A stretch of 64,000 nt of DNA, taken from Siphonodentalium dalli (taxonomy: Eukaryota; Mollusca; Scaphopoda; Gadilida; Siphonodentaliidae). The stretch is from assembly GCA_032622095.1 (NCBI GenBank), contig CP136061.1:119362754-119426753 (forward strand), read 5' to 3'. Positions 35,434-46,439 of this stretch are shown piece after piece. The notes beneath the pieces are model-generated. The model did not search any database. It had not been told where the DNA came from and saw only the letters and a program-made list of their open reading frames with translations. Both the position numbers and the translations under genes were made by a program. The number at the start of each line of letters is the position of its first letter. The first letter of the stretch is position 1.

Positions 35434-36075
35434 ACCACCGGTGAACAGTAGATTACTGCACGCCTGATACCTATTGCTACCGAAGTTAAAGGCACGGGCG
35501 GCGTTCGTTGCAGAAATATTCATATTTCGTTCAAATCGCCATCAACAGAAGGAATATTAAAATATATATAGTTTTGTTCATATGCCAAACATAATCAGCG
35601 CGTAAATAGTATATTGTCGTCAAGACGTACGATGGTCTATATACGTAAACAAGAGCATGCTGGTGTTACAGAAGTTTTGCTTCTGTTTACATAACACAGC
35701 GCAATTATATTGGTTAATCACACACAAACGATATAAACGCTCTTGATTATTTCCATATCAGGAAAACAGTAACAAATAACGCTCTTTATATTTAACATAT
35801 CCGGATCTTAACAAAAGCCAGGTTCTGTAACGTTTTTTCTTTTGTTTTCATAACAAAGGGAAAAACATTTAACAATAACATACTGTTTATGCCATATTTC
35901 GTATTGGTATAAGAACAAAGTCTGTCTATATTTTACTATTATTTCTGTTTATAGAGGTTTTTGACGGGGCTGAATATTTTAACAGCATATTATACCCACC
36001 GCCAACACCGCCCGTATCTTTAACCACTGGTGAACAGTATATTCATGCATGCGTGATACCTATTGCTACCTAAGT
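35434..36075 (+). repeat. ~52-bp direct repeats flanking an R1 copy
   Basis: The segment before the R1 left TTAA (35434-35485: ACCRCYGGTGAACAGTAKAT, then CCTATTGCTAC) recurs right after its right TTAA (36024-36075) with a handful of mismatches. This is far longer than a target duplication. Either R1 landed in one copy of an older tandem repeat, or a segment including R1 was duplicated and truncated. Confidence 0.75.
35490..36019 (+). mobile_element. R1 element, TTAA-flanked (full length)
   Basis: TTAA at 35486-35489 and 36020-36023. The left end AGGCACGGGCGGCGTTCG and right end CGCCGCCCGTATCT-type are inverted. It shares with other R1 copies AACATAATCAGCGCGTAAAT, the ACGCTCTTTA word at 35779 and TTCTGTTTATAGAGG near 35943. 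530 bp, no coding capacity. Confidence 0.85.
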
Positions 36076-36405
36076 TAATGAAACTCATAATCTCCAGGCC
36101 TCAAATTTTTATATACATTTAGTAATTTATCACTTTTGTCGCGTGCCGTTGTTAAAAATATATTGTTATATATAGAGGATACCAATTAAATACAGTGAAT
36201 GCAGATACTGTATCTACGTTATAGAAAGTTATCATCTGTTTTCATCATTCCGCTCATGATTTATATCAACGCTATTTAAATTGCCATATCAGGAAATAGT
36301 AACGTGGAATGTTCCGAGTTTCCATAGGAAAATATGACTGTTTTTATCTCTGAGGAAATTTTAATTGAGGAATTGTGTCAGATGTTTATCAAGATTAATT
36401 AAAAG
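36076..36405. other. No recognisable feature
   Basis: About 330 AT-rich bases between an R1 and an R2 copy. CAACGCTATTTAAATTGCC near 36267 resembles the ACGCTCTTTA context and may be an R1 remnant. Confidence 0.4.
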
Positions 36406-36409
36406 TTAA

Positions 36410-36851
36410 AGGTACTCACTCCGATTAAACACCCGTACATTACTATTTCTTTGGCTTCGGGGGTAAAACATATTTGATTCGAGTCGAGGAACCCACCCAT
36501 CAAAGCTCAGATCGATCAGATATCGATTTTTGAAGTTTGTTATTTCAATTGTTTGTGCCCCAGAAACAGGCCGTCAAGTGGATGGTCTCGGTCGAAATTG
36601 CGGATGAAGATGGATAACTCTAAAAACAAGCGGTAATACGGCCGTGAATATTCAAATGATAATACGGCGATATTTCGTTGAACAAAATGTTGATAAATAA
36701 CACGTTTTGGGAAATTATATACTATAGTTGACAGTAGTTAGCATTATTTTGTTGCAATTAATCGATCCTTATAACTAAAGCGTATTTTGAAGAAATGTTG
36801 TTGTGTTGTATCTTGATGATATGGGGGACCCTCTGATCGGATTGAGTACCT
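36410..36851 (-). mobile_element. R2 element, TTAA-flanked (full length)
   Basis: TTAA at 36406-36409 and 36852-36855. Ends are AGGTACTCACTCCGAT and ATCGGATTGAGTACCT, inverted for ~16 bp. Internal marks shared with other copies include TTTCTTTGGCTTCGGGGGTA, GATCAGATATCGATTTTTGA and AATAATGCTAACC (reversed here). 442 bp, no coding capacity. Confidence 0.85.
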
Positions 36852-37063
36852 TTAAGTTTGATAAACAATTTGAGTGGACATGACTTCCTGGAATTTATAT
36901 ACGGGTAGAATAGCTTTAGACTATACCAGGACATTCACCGCATTGCCCTGCTAACAGTCAACACACCTGAGATTATAGTAGGTCGTAGAACATGTGATCA
37001 ATCTCTACTCTGGCTACGCCCGTACCAGTTAAAAACCTGGAAACCCTTTTATGCACTCCTTAA

Positions 37064-37245
37064 AGCGGGACTCTACACCAAATCCAGCCATTTATGAGAC
37101 CACTTCCTATTTCAACAGAATATAATTACGCAACAAATGAATAAACTTGAGCCAGGGATGAGTGCAAAATACACTCATGTGCTCTATGAACAATGTAAAC
37201 AATATGGTAATTACAATGGAAATGAGTTTATGGTTCGAGTATTTA
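37064..37245 (-). mobile_element. R4 fragment nested in M1
   Basis: Starts at TTAA (37060-37063) with AGCGGGACTCTACACCAAAT and runs through ATTACGCAACAAATGAAT and ACACTCATGTGCTCTATGA to GAGTTTATGG. This is the reverse of 28500-28674. Only the TTAA-proximal half is present. Confidence 0.7.
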
Positions 37246-37256
37246 ATGATGTATCG

Positions 37257-37550
37257 CACTGGCGCAACATTAAAGACCCTGCGCCAAAGCATTCTCTTAT
37301 ATATGGGAGTCGACTAAAGGTCGCCTCGCATATATAAGAGAATGCATTGGCCTAACAACTGTTTTTTTTTATCAATTTTACTTACATTCTTTAACAAATT
37401 TTAGAATTATTTTTATAAAAAAAACTTTATAATTTTTTCTTACATTCTTTAACAATTGTTATCATTTTTTATACTGTTTTCTTACATTCTATAACAATTG
37501 GTATAATTTTTTCTTATATTCTTATATTCTTATATTCTTATATTTCGATC
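37257..37550 (+). mobile_element. R11 left half nested in M1
   Basis: GCACTGGCGCAACATTAAAG matches the R11 end context. It is followed by the hairpin 37283-37351 and then by AT-rich repeats (TTACATTCTTTAACAATT words, 37365-37550) in the orientation opposite to 8345-8535. The second hairpin is absent. Confidence 0.7.
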
Positions 37551-37840
37551 CGTATTACTTACAATCATGAAATGTCCCTGGGTAATCACAACCATGTTTA
37601 TTGTGAAATATGTTCACAAAGTCGCCTAAATCATGCAATCAAGAGCTGGAACCTTCGTCTTCTGCGAAATACATAATTAAGGAACATACATTAACTAAGA
37701 ACTCTATTACCTGCGTTATTATATAGTTCAAATCAAGTCCCCGTCAGAACATCAAAAAGTTCCCAGGTTTTGAACTGGTGGAATATGATCTCTACAGGTG
37801 TAGCCAGAGTAGGGATTCGTGAAATGATCCAAGTAGATCT

Positions 37841-38440
37841 GTGTTGTACTAATTCTCTCTGGACTCTAATTATTGGTATTTTGTCATATATCTCAATTCT
37901 GTTCTGTAATTACGTGTGTCACAGTATGCATAACAGTTGATGTATTGATTAAGCAATCACAAAAACGTATATGACTTTCGATTTATCAGTTTGTGAAAAT
38001 GTAGCTATAAATCGCTCATGTTCTGCGTGACATACACCTCCAGGGAAGTGTCGACAGAAACTTCAGTCCAAAAGTAGATGGTATTTGTTCTGATAGTTTG
38101 ATATACCAACCAGTAATATTCGACTATGCCTATAAAACAACGGAAAATTAGATCGTCGTATTTATCTCTTTGAAACTACAGTGAAATACGACTTCGTTAT
38201 TTCGCTATGGCTTGAAATCGTTATTTCACTGTATATTGCCGTAGAAAGCTGTTTACCCACTTTACTGCATATCAGCTGACCGGTATCAGAAATTTGAGTC
38301 AACCAGATGTGTGTTGCGTTCCCAGTACTATTTAATTTGTTGTGCTATTTAAAGTGAAAATGCCGCATAAATTGTGAGAAATAATAGGGCGCATATAATA
38401 AAAAGAACATCTATATACATGTTTTTTTGTTTTAATACCC
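37841..38440. other. Mostly unassigned; partner of 38960-39050
   Basis: The segment 38028-38120 (CACCTCCAGGGAAGTG, then ACAGAAACTTCAGTCCAAAA, then TTGATATACCAACCAGTAAT) recurs at 38962-39050, about 930 bases downstream, in the same orientation and with few differences. The rest shows nothing recognisable. Confidence 0.6.
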
Positions 38441-38443
38441 TAA

Positions 38444-38811
38444 AGACATATTATGTACTTGTTCGGGTGCGTGAAACTGATCAATTAGTATTCAGGCGCT
38501 ATGACAACTGGAGGAATGTAACATTTTACTAACATCGCCGAACATTTGAAGCACATCGACCGTACCACTCCATAGAAAACATCGTCAGAACTATGCTCAA
38601 TTGTAAATATTTACTACTCGATTCGGGACGCATATATCAGCGATAAACTAACGAAAACAATTTCACCATCGAGAGTCACTGCATTTAATTCATATATAAG
38701 AATGACGGTGTGTGTTGTCAATTTTGATATACTATTTGTAAAAATTACTACTTTGAACAAGATTATTCTCCATTTCTATTTGATCACCATACAGGAGTGT
38801 TTCAAATCACA
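38444..38811 (+). mobile_element. R9 element
   Basis: The right flank is TTAA (38812-38815). The left flank is CTAA, probably a mutated TTAA. Begins AGACATATTATGTACTTG and contains ACTCCATAGAAAACATCGTC, ACCATCGAGAGTCACTGCAT and AACAAGATTATTCTCCATTT as in the 57.6-kb copy. It lies between the two 38028/38962 direct repeats, so it may have been inserted after or during that duplication. Confidence 0.75.
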
Positions 38812-38827
38812 TTAAACATCTCAGTCG

Positions 38828-38903
38828 TGTCTGGAAAGAGATATCGAATTTTTACTCGCGGCTTGAGTCAGCTCGTGAAAATTCGATACTTATTTCCAGA
38901 CAG
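38828..38903. repeat. Hairpin
   Basis: TGTCTGGAAAGAGATATCGA pairs with TCGATACTTATTTCCAGACA around a GC-rich loop. The arms are ~33 bp with a few mismatches. Confidence 0.75.
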
Positions 38904-39089
38904 TACCATCATGAGATATCTCGGTATTCAAACAAAAACATTTAATATTCTATATACAGCACACCTCCAGGGAAGTGGCGACAGAAACTTCAGTCCAAAA
39001 GTAGATTGTATTTGTTCTGATAGTTTGATATACCAACCAGTAATTAGTGTCGAATATTTTCCTACTTTTCGTAAAACTTTTGGACTTTT

Positions 39090-39402
39090 GGCACGGGCGG
39101 CGTTCGTTGCAGAAATATTCATATTTGTTCAAATCGCCATAAACAGAAGGAATATTAATATATATATAGTTTTGTTCATATGCCAAACATAATCAGCGCG
39201 TAAATATATTGTCGTCAAGACATGCGATGGTGTACGTAAACAAGAGCCTGCTCGTTATTATTTCCATATCAGGAAAGCAGTAACAAATAACGCTCTATAT
39301 GTTTACTATATCCGGATATATGCTATATTTTACTATTCTTTCTGTTTATGGCGGAGGTGAATATTTTTAACAGAATACCCACCGCCAACGCCGCCCGTAT
39401 CT
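39090..39402 (+). mobile_element. R1 element with internal deletion
   Basis: Begins GGCACGGGCGGCGTTCG without its TTAA. It keeps the AACATAATCAGCGCGTAAAT block, skips much of the middle and ends CGCCGCCCGTATCT at TTAA 39403-39406. That TTAA also serves as the left flank of an R11 element. Confidence 0.8.
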
Positions 39403-39406
39403 TTAA

Positions 39407-39640
39407 CACTTTCATGACGGGAGCTAATCTGGTGTAGCATTAAAGTTACTGTGCCAATGGCTTCTCTTGAGCTCGTATATATAAGATAATGCACTGGCTT
39501 ACAATGTCGATGTAAATATTGTTAGGCCAATGTAGTCTCTTATATATATGCGTGGCTACCTATGGGAGACTCTCATATATAAGAGAATGCATTGGCACAG
39601 GGTTTTCGCAAAATTTCAGGAAGCTCCAGTCATGGAAGGG
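39407..39640 (+). mobile_element. R11 paired-hairpin element, TTAA-flanked
   Basis: TTAA 39403-39406 and 39641-39644. The ends CACTTTCATGACGGGAGC and GCTCCAGTCATGGAAGGG are inverted. Two hairpins lie inside (39453-39498 and 39526-39596), separated by GCTTACAATGTCGATG. The AT-rich spacer repeat of other copies is missing. Confidence 0.8.
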
Positions 39641-39644
39641 TTAA

Positions 39645-39822
39645 ATGGCAATCAGTTGGAAATTTCCAACCATAGTGGGTGTACTGTACATTTCCAACAG
39701 TTGGAAAGCTTCAGGTACCAGTTGAAAAATTCCAACTGAAAATTTCGGCTTGCTTCAGTTGGGGTTCAGTTGGAAATTCTAAGGTGGACAGCCCGCCCAG
39801 GTCTAGATGCTGAGACCCCCTA
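39645..39822. repeat. Cluster of CAGTTGGAAA / TTTCCAACTG words
   Basis: CAGTTGGAAATTTCCAAC and close variants appear at about 39653, 39691, 39720 and 39767 in both orientations. It looks like a small palindromic repeat cluster of unknown origin. Confidence 0.6.
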
Positions 39823-39831
39823 GCCACATCC

Positions 39832-40364
39832 CTGTCTCTTTGAAAGGCCGACGAAAACCCTATCGGGTGTACATCTATAGATTTGTCGATTGAACTTAGT
39901 TTTTGTATTGATGAGATTCCGTCCATTGCATTGGACAGTGGCACAGGGTACGCGCGATTTCATTGGTTTATGACGTAACATATCACTTCACAGATCAGAT
40001 GTCAATAACATGTTGACAATTTTCCCATGCATTGTCAAACACAACTGATGTTGTAAAACTCAATACAGGCGATATATCCATAATTCATTATTCTCATCGC
40101 AATATATGAGACATCATCTGCGAGTTTTTATCAGTCAACGATATTCATGACTGATTATTCTTTCGCATCATTGATGTATTTATATGTAACTATTTCTAAA
40201 TACTACGATTCTCACAGACATTTACTGCGCAAGGAAAGCACTTCATATTTGGAACGGTTTATTATACGTCATGCTGGGAACGTCGCGTCGTCTTAGAAAT
40301 GAAATATAATCGAGAAGTCTAGAGACGTTCGTATATCTGATAGGATGTTTGTCGGCTTTGTCTG
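39832..40364. mobile_element. M2 MULE-like element with perfect 9-bp duplication
   Basis: GCCACATCC abuts both ends (39823-39831 and 40365-40373). The termini CTGTCTCTTTGAAAGGCCGA and (reverse of right) CAGACAAAGCCGACAAACAT start imperfect inverted repeats of ~55 bp that include CCTATC and GTCTCTAGA. 533 bp, no coding capacity. Interior matches the 54.5-kb copy, for example CAGGCGATATATCCATAAT and CAGTCAACGATATTCATGAC. Confidence 0.9.
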
Positions 40365-40433
40365 GCCACATCCATGTCACACATATTGTCAAAGTCGTAC
40401 GCATATGCCTGGCTTCTGCTGCGACGGCATTAA

Positions 40434-40685
40434 CCATTTCTTTACTAAATGGATTCGCCCATTCAGATATAAAAGTATATGGAACTGTATATTATAAATT
40501 TGCAGGGGTATTCAGGTAATCAAAAATGACGACAGGCAGAAAATAAGATAATACAAGAGCAGAAGTTTTCATATTCATTGCTGGAGAATGTTCAGATAAT
40601 AAATCAATGTCCGTTTTCTTGAATTTATTATCTGAACGTTTCCTAAGAGAACTACTCGTAAATGAGTTTTAGTATGGAAAGGCTC
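40434..40685 (+). mobile_element. R5 element
   Basis: Left TTAA at 40430-40433, then CCATTTCTTTACTAAATGGA. It contains the short hairpin GTTCAGATAATAAATCAATG / TTGAATTTATTATCTGAAC and ends near GTATGGAAAGG without a clear TTAA. It lies ~57 bases beyond an M2 copy. Confidence 0.7.
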
Positions 40686-41885
40686 AAGCTCATGCCAATG
40701 ATGTGTCGTACACTCGTATTCATGAGGACTACTAGTCGACTAGAATAGGCGAAATACACACAGCGCCTTGACACATGCATGGCCATTAAAAAATGAACAT
40801 GCTACGTGTGTGTGTGCGCTATCGCCAGTTTTGAACCCAACTGATGCAAACAATGCCAATAGTCAGACTCATAATCTTCATGCATCAGATTATAAATAGT
40901 AAATTAACTCCTCACTCCCGGTGATCAATATAAATACCCAACATACTAATAACCGACTCCATTTACTCAGTAGACTTACCAAAGCCATCGAATTGTATCC
41001 GCTGTTTTCGACTTGCCGCACACAAGTGATAATACCGCTCTTTATTGTTACCATGTCAAGAAAGGTTTAACACCTAACGCTCTTTAATATTTCCATCCAG
41101 AAAATAATTGTTGTGAGGCAATAAGGAGCTTTTCCGATACATATTGGATATTTCAAAGTGTATATCGAGCTATTTTGATCACCGACATAACAATAACACT
41201 ATGAATTACTTGGCGGCAGGCTTGAATTAAATGCTGAAGACTGTGAATCATTAATCCCACCGATTCGGTTGACATTTACGAGGGTTGTGTTCTTATGTCA
41301 GCCAAAACATCATATCCTCACGCAAATACGTACATGATCGACCTGTAATGTTCAAATAGGTTCATATTGGATTTTATCATATGACTCAATCATTATTTAC
41401 GTTGGAAACTATGTCATAAATCAATTTCATATCAATTACTAATTCATATCACCTTCCGATAATTTGATTGGTTTGTTGACAAAAAGTGTGTTCTGATTGG
41501 ATGAATGGTAGCCGGGGGCCGAGCCGCATCTCTGACTAAATGCAGGTCAAATTCGTGCGCGTCAATCAACGCGATGCCGAAATTCTCGCAATTATAATCT
41601 TGAAATATATTGTTTTGGACATTGTTATACGATAAATAGAATATGTAATTCGTATTTATCTAATAAACATACGATATAATGTCACAAACTGAGAACAGAA
41701 TAGCGCACTATATCTTCGCGTGCATATTATATCTGCTAGTTCACCAGGTGTAATTGGGCTTCCGGTGCAATGAAGTGACGTCACATTAACGTTTTGCTGC
41801 CGATGTTATATAGCTACTTAGTGATTTGTGTGCGTTTTGGACATCATAATCAATTTATAGGTGTCATATGATAAATAGAATATGT
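40686..41885. other. No recognisable gene
   Basis: Roughly 1.2 kb with no supported feature. A 27-base segment (GATAAATAGAATATGTAATT, then CGTRTTT) occurs near 41631 and 41871 in the same orientation. CCGCTCTTTA and ACGCTCTTTA occur at ~41034 and 41077 with TTNCCAT following, recalling R1 interiors. Confidence 0.45.
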
Positions 41886-41890
41886 AATTC

Positions 41891-42009
41891 GTGTTTCTCT
41901 CATATGATATTTATGAAATTCGTCACGAATTTTCAGTTTTCTCTCGCCGGAGGCTCGAGAAAACTGAAAATTCTTAGACTCGTTTCATAAATATCATATG
42001 AGAGAAACA
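41891..42009. repeat. Long hairpin
   Basis: GTGTTTCTCTCATATGATAT pairs with ATATCATATGAGAGAAACAC at the ends. GAATTTTCAGTTTTCTC pairs with GAGAAAACTGAAAATTC at the centre, around GCCGGAGGC. Confidence 0.85.
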
Positions 42010-42019
42010 CTCATTTCAT

Positions 42020-42270
42020 ATCCTCTATATATGATTCTGAAATAAGTAGATAATGGACTCATCCGTTAGTCCGTTTTATGACGCGGGCTTAAAGAGCTCA
42101 CACCTTGCAAGTCGGTTTATTGGTGCCATTGTCCGCACATAATGAACCTGTAATGACATCATTATGAGTCGATAATGTGATAAAAACTCTCTCATTTTCA
42201 GTTCATTGTCGACTCTAAATGAGGCGATTCTGAGCAGATTTTCGACCAAACCAAATTATATTACAAGTAG
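42020..42270 (-). mobile_element. R3 hairpin element, diverged
   Basis: Reverse-orientation relative of 20690-21010. GAGCTCTTTAAGCCCGCGTC (reverse of this strand) corresponds to its ACGCTCTTTA..GCCCGCGCC block, and ATTGTCCGCACATAATG to GTGCGGACAATG. The hairpin is more eroded here. Confidence 0.65.
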
Positions 42271-42379
42271 ATAACGTGCCCAAAAGCATGACTTTCTTAT
42301 CTTTATCAAAACCGCTATATTTAGAAGTTACATGTTATTGTTCAGGTATTATCCCCTTTCATTTACCCACAAGTATTAA

Positions 42380-42849
42380 CGGGCGGCGTTTGTTGCAGAA
42401 ATATTCATATTTTTTCAAAAACATAATCAGCGCGTAAATAGTATATTGTCGTCAAGACGTACGATGGTGTACGTAAACAAGAGCCTGCTCGTGTTTCAGA
42501 AGTTGTGCTTCTGTTTACATAGCACAGTACAGCGCAATTATATTGGTTAATCATACGCAAATGATATAAACGCTCTTTATTATTTCCATATCAGAAAAAA
42601 ACAGTAACAAATAACACCCTTTATGTTTACCATATTCGGATCTAAACAAAAGGCAGATAACGTAACGTCTTTTGCTCTTTTTTTACATAACAAAGGAAAA
42701 ACAATTTACAATAACTTACTGTTTATGTCATATTTCTGATTGGTATACAAACAAAGTCGGTCTATATTTTACTATTCTTTCTGTTTATGGCGGTTTTTGA
42801 CGGAGGTGAATATTTTAACAGCATACCACCGCCAACGCCGCCCGTATCT
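42380..42849 (+). mobile_element. R1 element with shortened left end
   Basis: TTAA 42376-42379 is followed directly by CGGGCGGCGTTTGTTGCAG; the usual AGGCA is missing although TTAA is kept. The right end CGCCGCCCGTATCT meets TTAA at 42850-42853. It retains ACGCTCTTTA at 42570. Confidence 0.8.
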
Positions 42850-42853
42850 TTAA

Positions 42854-43235
42854 TCCATAGAACCTGGCGCAATTGACTCGTCCTATCTCGAGAAAAATAA
42901 AACCAGAAAAATTAAAGATGTGTTTGCTGGTCCAGGTCAATAACTAAGCATTGTATTCAGACCACGTGTTCAAAATAACACATCTGGAACACAAATTTCA
43001 TGTTGCTTGATACGTACATGATTTTCCTATCACATATGTTATAAAGAATTGATTATTGAGAGGGACAGCACTAATTATCGGCTACTGTTATGAAATATAG
43101 ATTAATCTACATTGTATATCGGCTGTTGCTTGCAAATATAGTCTTAATGTCGTATGTTGGTATTGAACGCTTCCAGGTGGGAACGCGCATGTAATGGTGG
43201 TGGTTGGAATATGTGTTATCACTAGACGTGACGAA
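42854..43235. other. No recognisable feature
   Basis: Spacer between R1 and R2 copies. No coding or repeat signal. Confidence 0.45.
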
Positions 43236-43239
43236 TTAA

Positions 43240-43670
43240 CGCTCCCAAATTACTATTTATTTGGCTTCGGGGGTAAAACAATATTTGATTGGAGTCGAGG
43301 AACCCACCCATCAAAGCTTAGAGTGATCAGATATCGATTTTTGAAATTTGTTATTTCTCGAGATGTGTACTTATTTGTGGCCTGGATAAAAGTCAAGATG
43401 GCTGTCTTGGTCAAAATTGCGGATGGCGATGATGACTCTAAAATCAAGTGGTAATACGGCCAAATTTCGTGATAATCAAGTGATAGTAAGGCCATATTTC
43501 GTCGAACAACATGTTGATAAATAACACGTTTTGGGAAATTTTTATACCATAGTTGACAGCGGTTAGCATTATTTTGTTGTAATTAATCGATTCTGATAAC
43601 AAAAGAGTATTTTGAAGAATTTTTGTTGTAACTTGATGATATGGGGGCCGTCTGATCGGATTGAGTGCCT
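43240..43670 (-). mobile_element. R2 element abutting R5
   Basis: TTAA at 43236-43239 and 43671-43674. The right end ATCGGATTGAGTGCCT is canonical. The left end is altered (CGCTCCCAAATTACTATTTA) as in other R2 copies at this side. The 86-residue frame at 43194-43454 overlaps R2 DNA and is unrecognised. Confidence 0.75.
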
Positions 43671-43674
43671 TTAA

Positions 43675-43908
43675 CCCTTTACTGAATTGATTATCCCTAG
43701 AGTTATCATATGATTAGTCTAGAGTCCATTTAGAGGGGTGTTCGGGATAAATTAGCAGACGAAAAGATAATACAAATGCCGAAAGATGGCAATTCACAGA
43801 TGGGAAATGTTCAGATAATAAAGTTAAAAAAAACGACCTATGTTGAACTTATTATCTGAACACTTCATAATGGTACTACCCGTCAATGAGTAGTTCGTAT
43901 AGAATGGG
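43675..43908 (+). mobile_element. R5 element sharing a TTAA with R2
   Basis: Starts CCCTTTACTGAATTGATT after TTAA 43671-43674 and ends GTATAGAATGGG before TTAA 43909-43912. CCCTTTMYT and AGAAWGGG are inverted. The central hairpin GTTCAGATAATAAAGTT / AACTTATTATCTGAAC is present. Confidence 0.8.
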
Positions 43909-43947
43909 TTAACTATAATGTAGTTCCATAGAATGCTACCAAACTAC

Positions 43948-44250
43948 AGGCAGAGTTATCTCTCGTCGCTCCGCTGAGGTACCACTGCCACAAGGACATT
44001 TGGTAAGGAATTTTTACATGCTCTTAGTTATTAGGAATGAAATTCACAACGTCTGGCTCAGTTCATATCGTTCTTATCAATACCGAAAGAATTACCATTA
44101 TTACAAACTTTTAGTAGTTAAAATAAGATAATAGGTGACTAAATATAGTTCTGAAAATACGTAAAGATAGTTGTATCGGTCCGAAATGTACCATCCTTCC
44201 GACAGTGGTCTATCGCAGTGATAACGGAGAGGGCGCTGCATGGAGTTTGG
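43948..44250 (+). mobile_element. R8 dispersed element
   Basis: Relative of 27381-27777 without the internal duplication. Shares GGCAGAGTTATCTC, GTCTGGCTCAGTTCATAT, TATCAATACCGAAAGAATTA and GAGGGCGCTG. Confidence 0.7.
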
Positions 44251-44464
44251 TATGCGACTTGTTATCACAATATATCACATTCTCGCGGGATTTGATGTCA
44301 ATAATGCTTTCGGAAACGACTAACATAATCACAATGCTTTATATCGAATCGTTCCATGACAACATATGTTATTAGCTTGTTATATTTCACTCATTGTACT
44401 TATTTATGGAATAGATACTGCTTAAAGATGGTATATCTCTTCATATAACAAGTTATATGAATCA

Positions 44465-44693
44465 AAGACACCCCGTCCGGAAATGCTTCTATCAATTAAT
44501 ATTGATTTCATATCGAATTTTCTGGTATAATACATACAATCAAGTTGGGACATTTTACTGGGCTCGCGGAGCGTAGCAAATGGGAGAAACTATCTGAGAT
44601 AGCATGGCGGTCTGTTCTAAAATAGTAACTAAAATGTCCCAATTGATATATAATAAATATTAATTGATATAAGCGTATTCGGACAGGTGTCTT
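44465..44693. mobile_element. Small inverted-end element (229 bp)
   Basis: AAGACACCCCGTCCGGAAAT is mirrored by TATTCGGACAGGTGTCTT. Pairing continues through CTTNTATCAATTAATATT and, further in, TTGGGACATTTTA with TAAAATGTCCCAA. No clear target duplication was identified. Confidence 0.7.
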
Positions 44694-44734
44694 CGACATA
44701 TCTATTATTTTATACCCCGTAAACCAGCGGAAAC

Positions 44735-44895
44735 TATAATAAAGGACTAGGTATTAACTAAGAAACATATTAACTGCACTGTTTTTCAATGTTATAAACT
44801 TTCCTGTCAAGACAAACGGTTCGCAGGTTTTGAACTGGTGGAGAATAATATCTACGGACGTAGCCAGAGCATAGAGATTCATGACATGATCATTT
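44735..44895 (+). mobile_element. M1 right half
   Basis: Matches the right ~160 bp of M1: TTGAACTGGTGGAGAATAAT, then ATCTACGGACGTAGCCAGAG, then AGATTCATGACATGATCAT. The left half is missing. Confidence 0.65.
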
Positions 44896-44994
44896 AACTT
44901 TATTAACCCATTTCATCACTGACTGGTATTTGAGTATACATGCATGCAGCCACCGGGTCGCCTTCCCATATCCACCACGATTTATCTCTACAGT

Positions 44995-45400
44995 AATCCG
45001 TTACAACGGGCCAGTCTGTTCTCCCAAAAATCAGCACATTATCTGCTTACAAAGATTGTTTTAGGTAGATAATCTGCTTAGAATCGCCTCATTTTGAGTC
45101 TGTAGTGTGCTGAAAAGGAGAGTATTTTAGTCACATTATCTACTTCCAATGAGGCGATTCTAAGCAGATTACGTGACTCTGGGTACCCTGACGGATGTTA
45201 TAACGGCGTTACTTTTTCAAAATTTTGATTAAAAAACAATTTATTAAATATATAAAAAAAAATAAAAGATAAGCTCACTGTGGGCATATTTCAGCACCAG
45301 ATGTACGCTCTTTATATATGTGCTTTCATTATGGCCCGCGCCATCCAACAGGATAGTGGGTATAAGTTAACTATGGGCTTATTTCATAATCAAATTATTT
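44995..45400 (+). mobile_element. R3 hairpin element
   Basis: TAGATAATCTGCTTAGAATC at ~45066 pairs with GATTCTAAGCAGATTACGTG at ~45156. The ACGCTCTTTA word is at 45305, followed by GTGCTTTCATTATGGCCCGC. It has an extra AT-rich insertion (~45190-45270) relative to the 20.7-kb copy. Confidence 0.75.
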
Positions 45401-45960
45401 AGGTCCAATATGAACCTATTTTCATGCGAATATATTGAAGTAGCACACTGTATATATTATATATAGGAGGAATTATTTGTCATGTGCACCCAGTAGCCGC
45501 AGGGCCCCGGTTTCAGCTAATTATACACATCAGCAGTGATTTGTGTCATTAGATGTTACAACATAATTATCCCATTCGCTCGCTAATCACTTCTCAGTTT
45601 GATTCAACTTCGCACGATCAGCTCCGAGCATTACTTTCCGTGTGCATGTGTACCGATCAGGAACCAACTAATTAAATGTGTGTTTTTTTTTCAAATATAG
45701 GACGCAATATATATGGACGGATGCAATCATCAGATGATATATTACCGCACCGCGTCTTTATTGTTGGTGTACTCTTATTACCGCCACGAAGTGGGTGGAC
45801 ACTGGTGTACAGATTTGTATAGACTCATGGTCGTATGGAGGAATGTATTCTTGTTTCGTTCTAGAGTATAAATCGTACCGATAATTACGATAGTACGACA
45901 AAGATTAGCACATGTGTTTACGTCACCAGTGTAATTGTGGGGACATGTTTCTATTATGAA
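45401..45960. other. No recognisable feature
   Basis: Unassigned. No coding signal and no match within the window. Confidence 0.4.
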
Positions 45961-45962
45961 GA

Positions 45963-46190
45963 TTTGCTATCCCGAAGGTCCGCTATTCCGAAGGTTATCT
46001 ATTCCGAAGGTTTTTGTTATTTTTAGGTTAAGGTTAATTCTATATTCTAAAGTATTGAGACTAATTTGAGAGGGTTCATTTTCACAAAGATTCTTTTTAT
46101 GGAGTGTGCGCTCACATCCGAACTGATCCTGCGCGCACACCGATACAGATACAGGAGGAAATAACTTAACTTAGAACATTAAATGTGATT
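45963..46190 (+). repeat. CTATTCCGAAGGT minisatellite and unique tail, copy 1
   Basis: Three or four units of ~16 bp (CTATTCCGAAGGTTATCT and variants) are followed by TTAATTCTATATTCTAAAG, then GAGAGGGTTCATT, and after an insertion by GGAAATAACTTAA. The same order recurs at 46440-46680. Confidence 0.8.
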
Positions 46191-46439
46191 TTGTTTTGTT
46201 TTCGCGGGTTTTCTTGAGATTTAATGTCATTACGTGGGCCCATACCGTTGAATTCTTGGCATATAATATGAATGTTGTGGTATATATGGACCCTCCCGCA
46301 TTGGGACATGACACAGGTACAGTTGACTTAAGTGATGTTCTGTGTGGGCTCCAATTTGGAGTTCAATATTTTAAGGGCCAAGTTTAGAATTTTATGGGTC
46401 CATAGCTTTGAACTCTGGGCATATAATATGAATATTGGG

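Larger units (their letters stand above)
36986..37831 (+). mobile_element. M1 MULE-like element carrying nested R4 and R11 pieces
   Basis: The left end TAGAACATGTGATCAATCTC and the right end GATTCGTGAAATGATCCA match M1 termini. Flanking nonamers AGTAGGTCG (36977-36985) and AGTAGATCT (37832-37840) agree at 7 of 9 positions. The copy is longer than its relatives because an R4 fragment (37064-37245) and an R11 half (37257-37550) sit inside it, so M1 is older than both. Confidence 0.75.
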
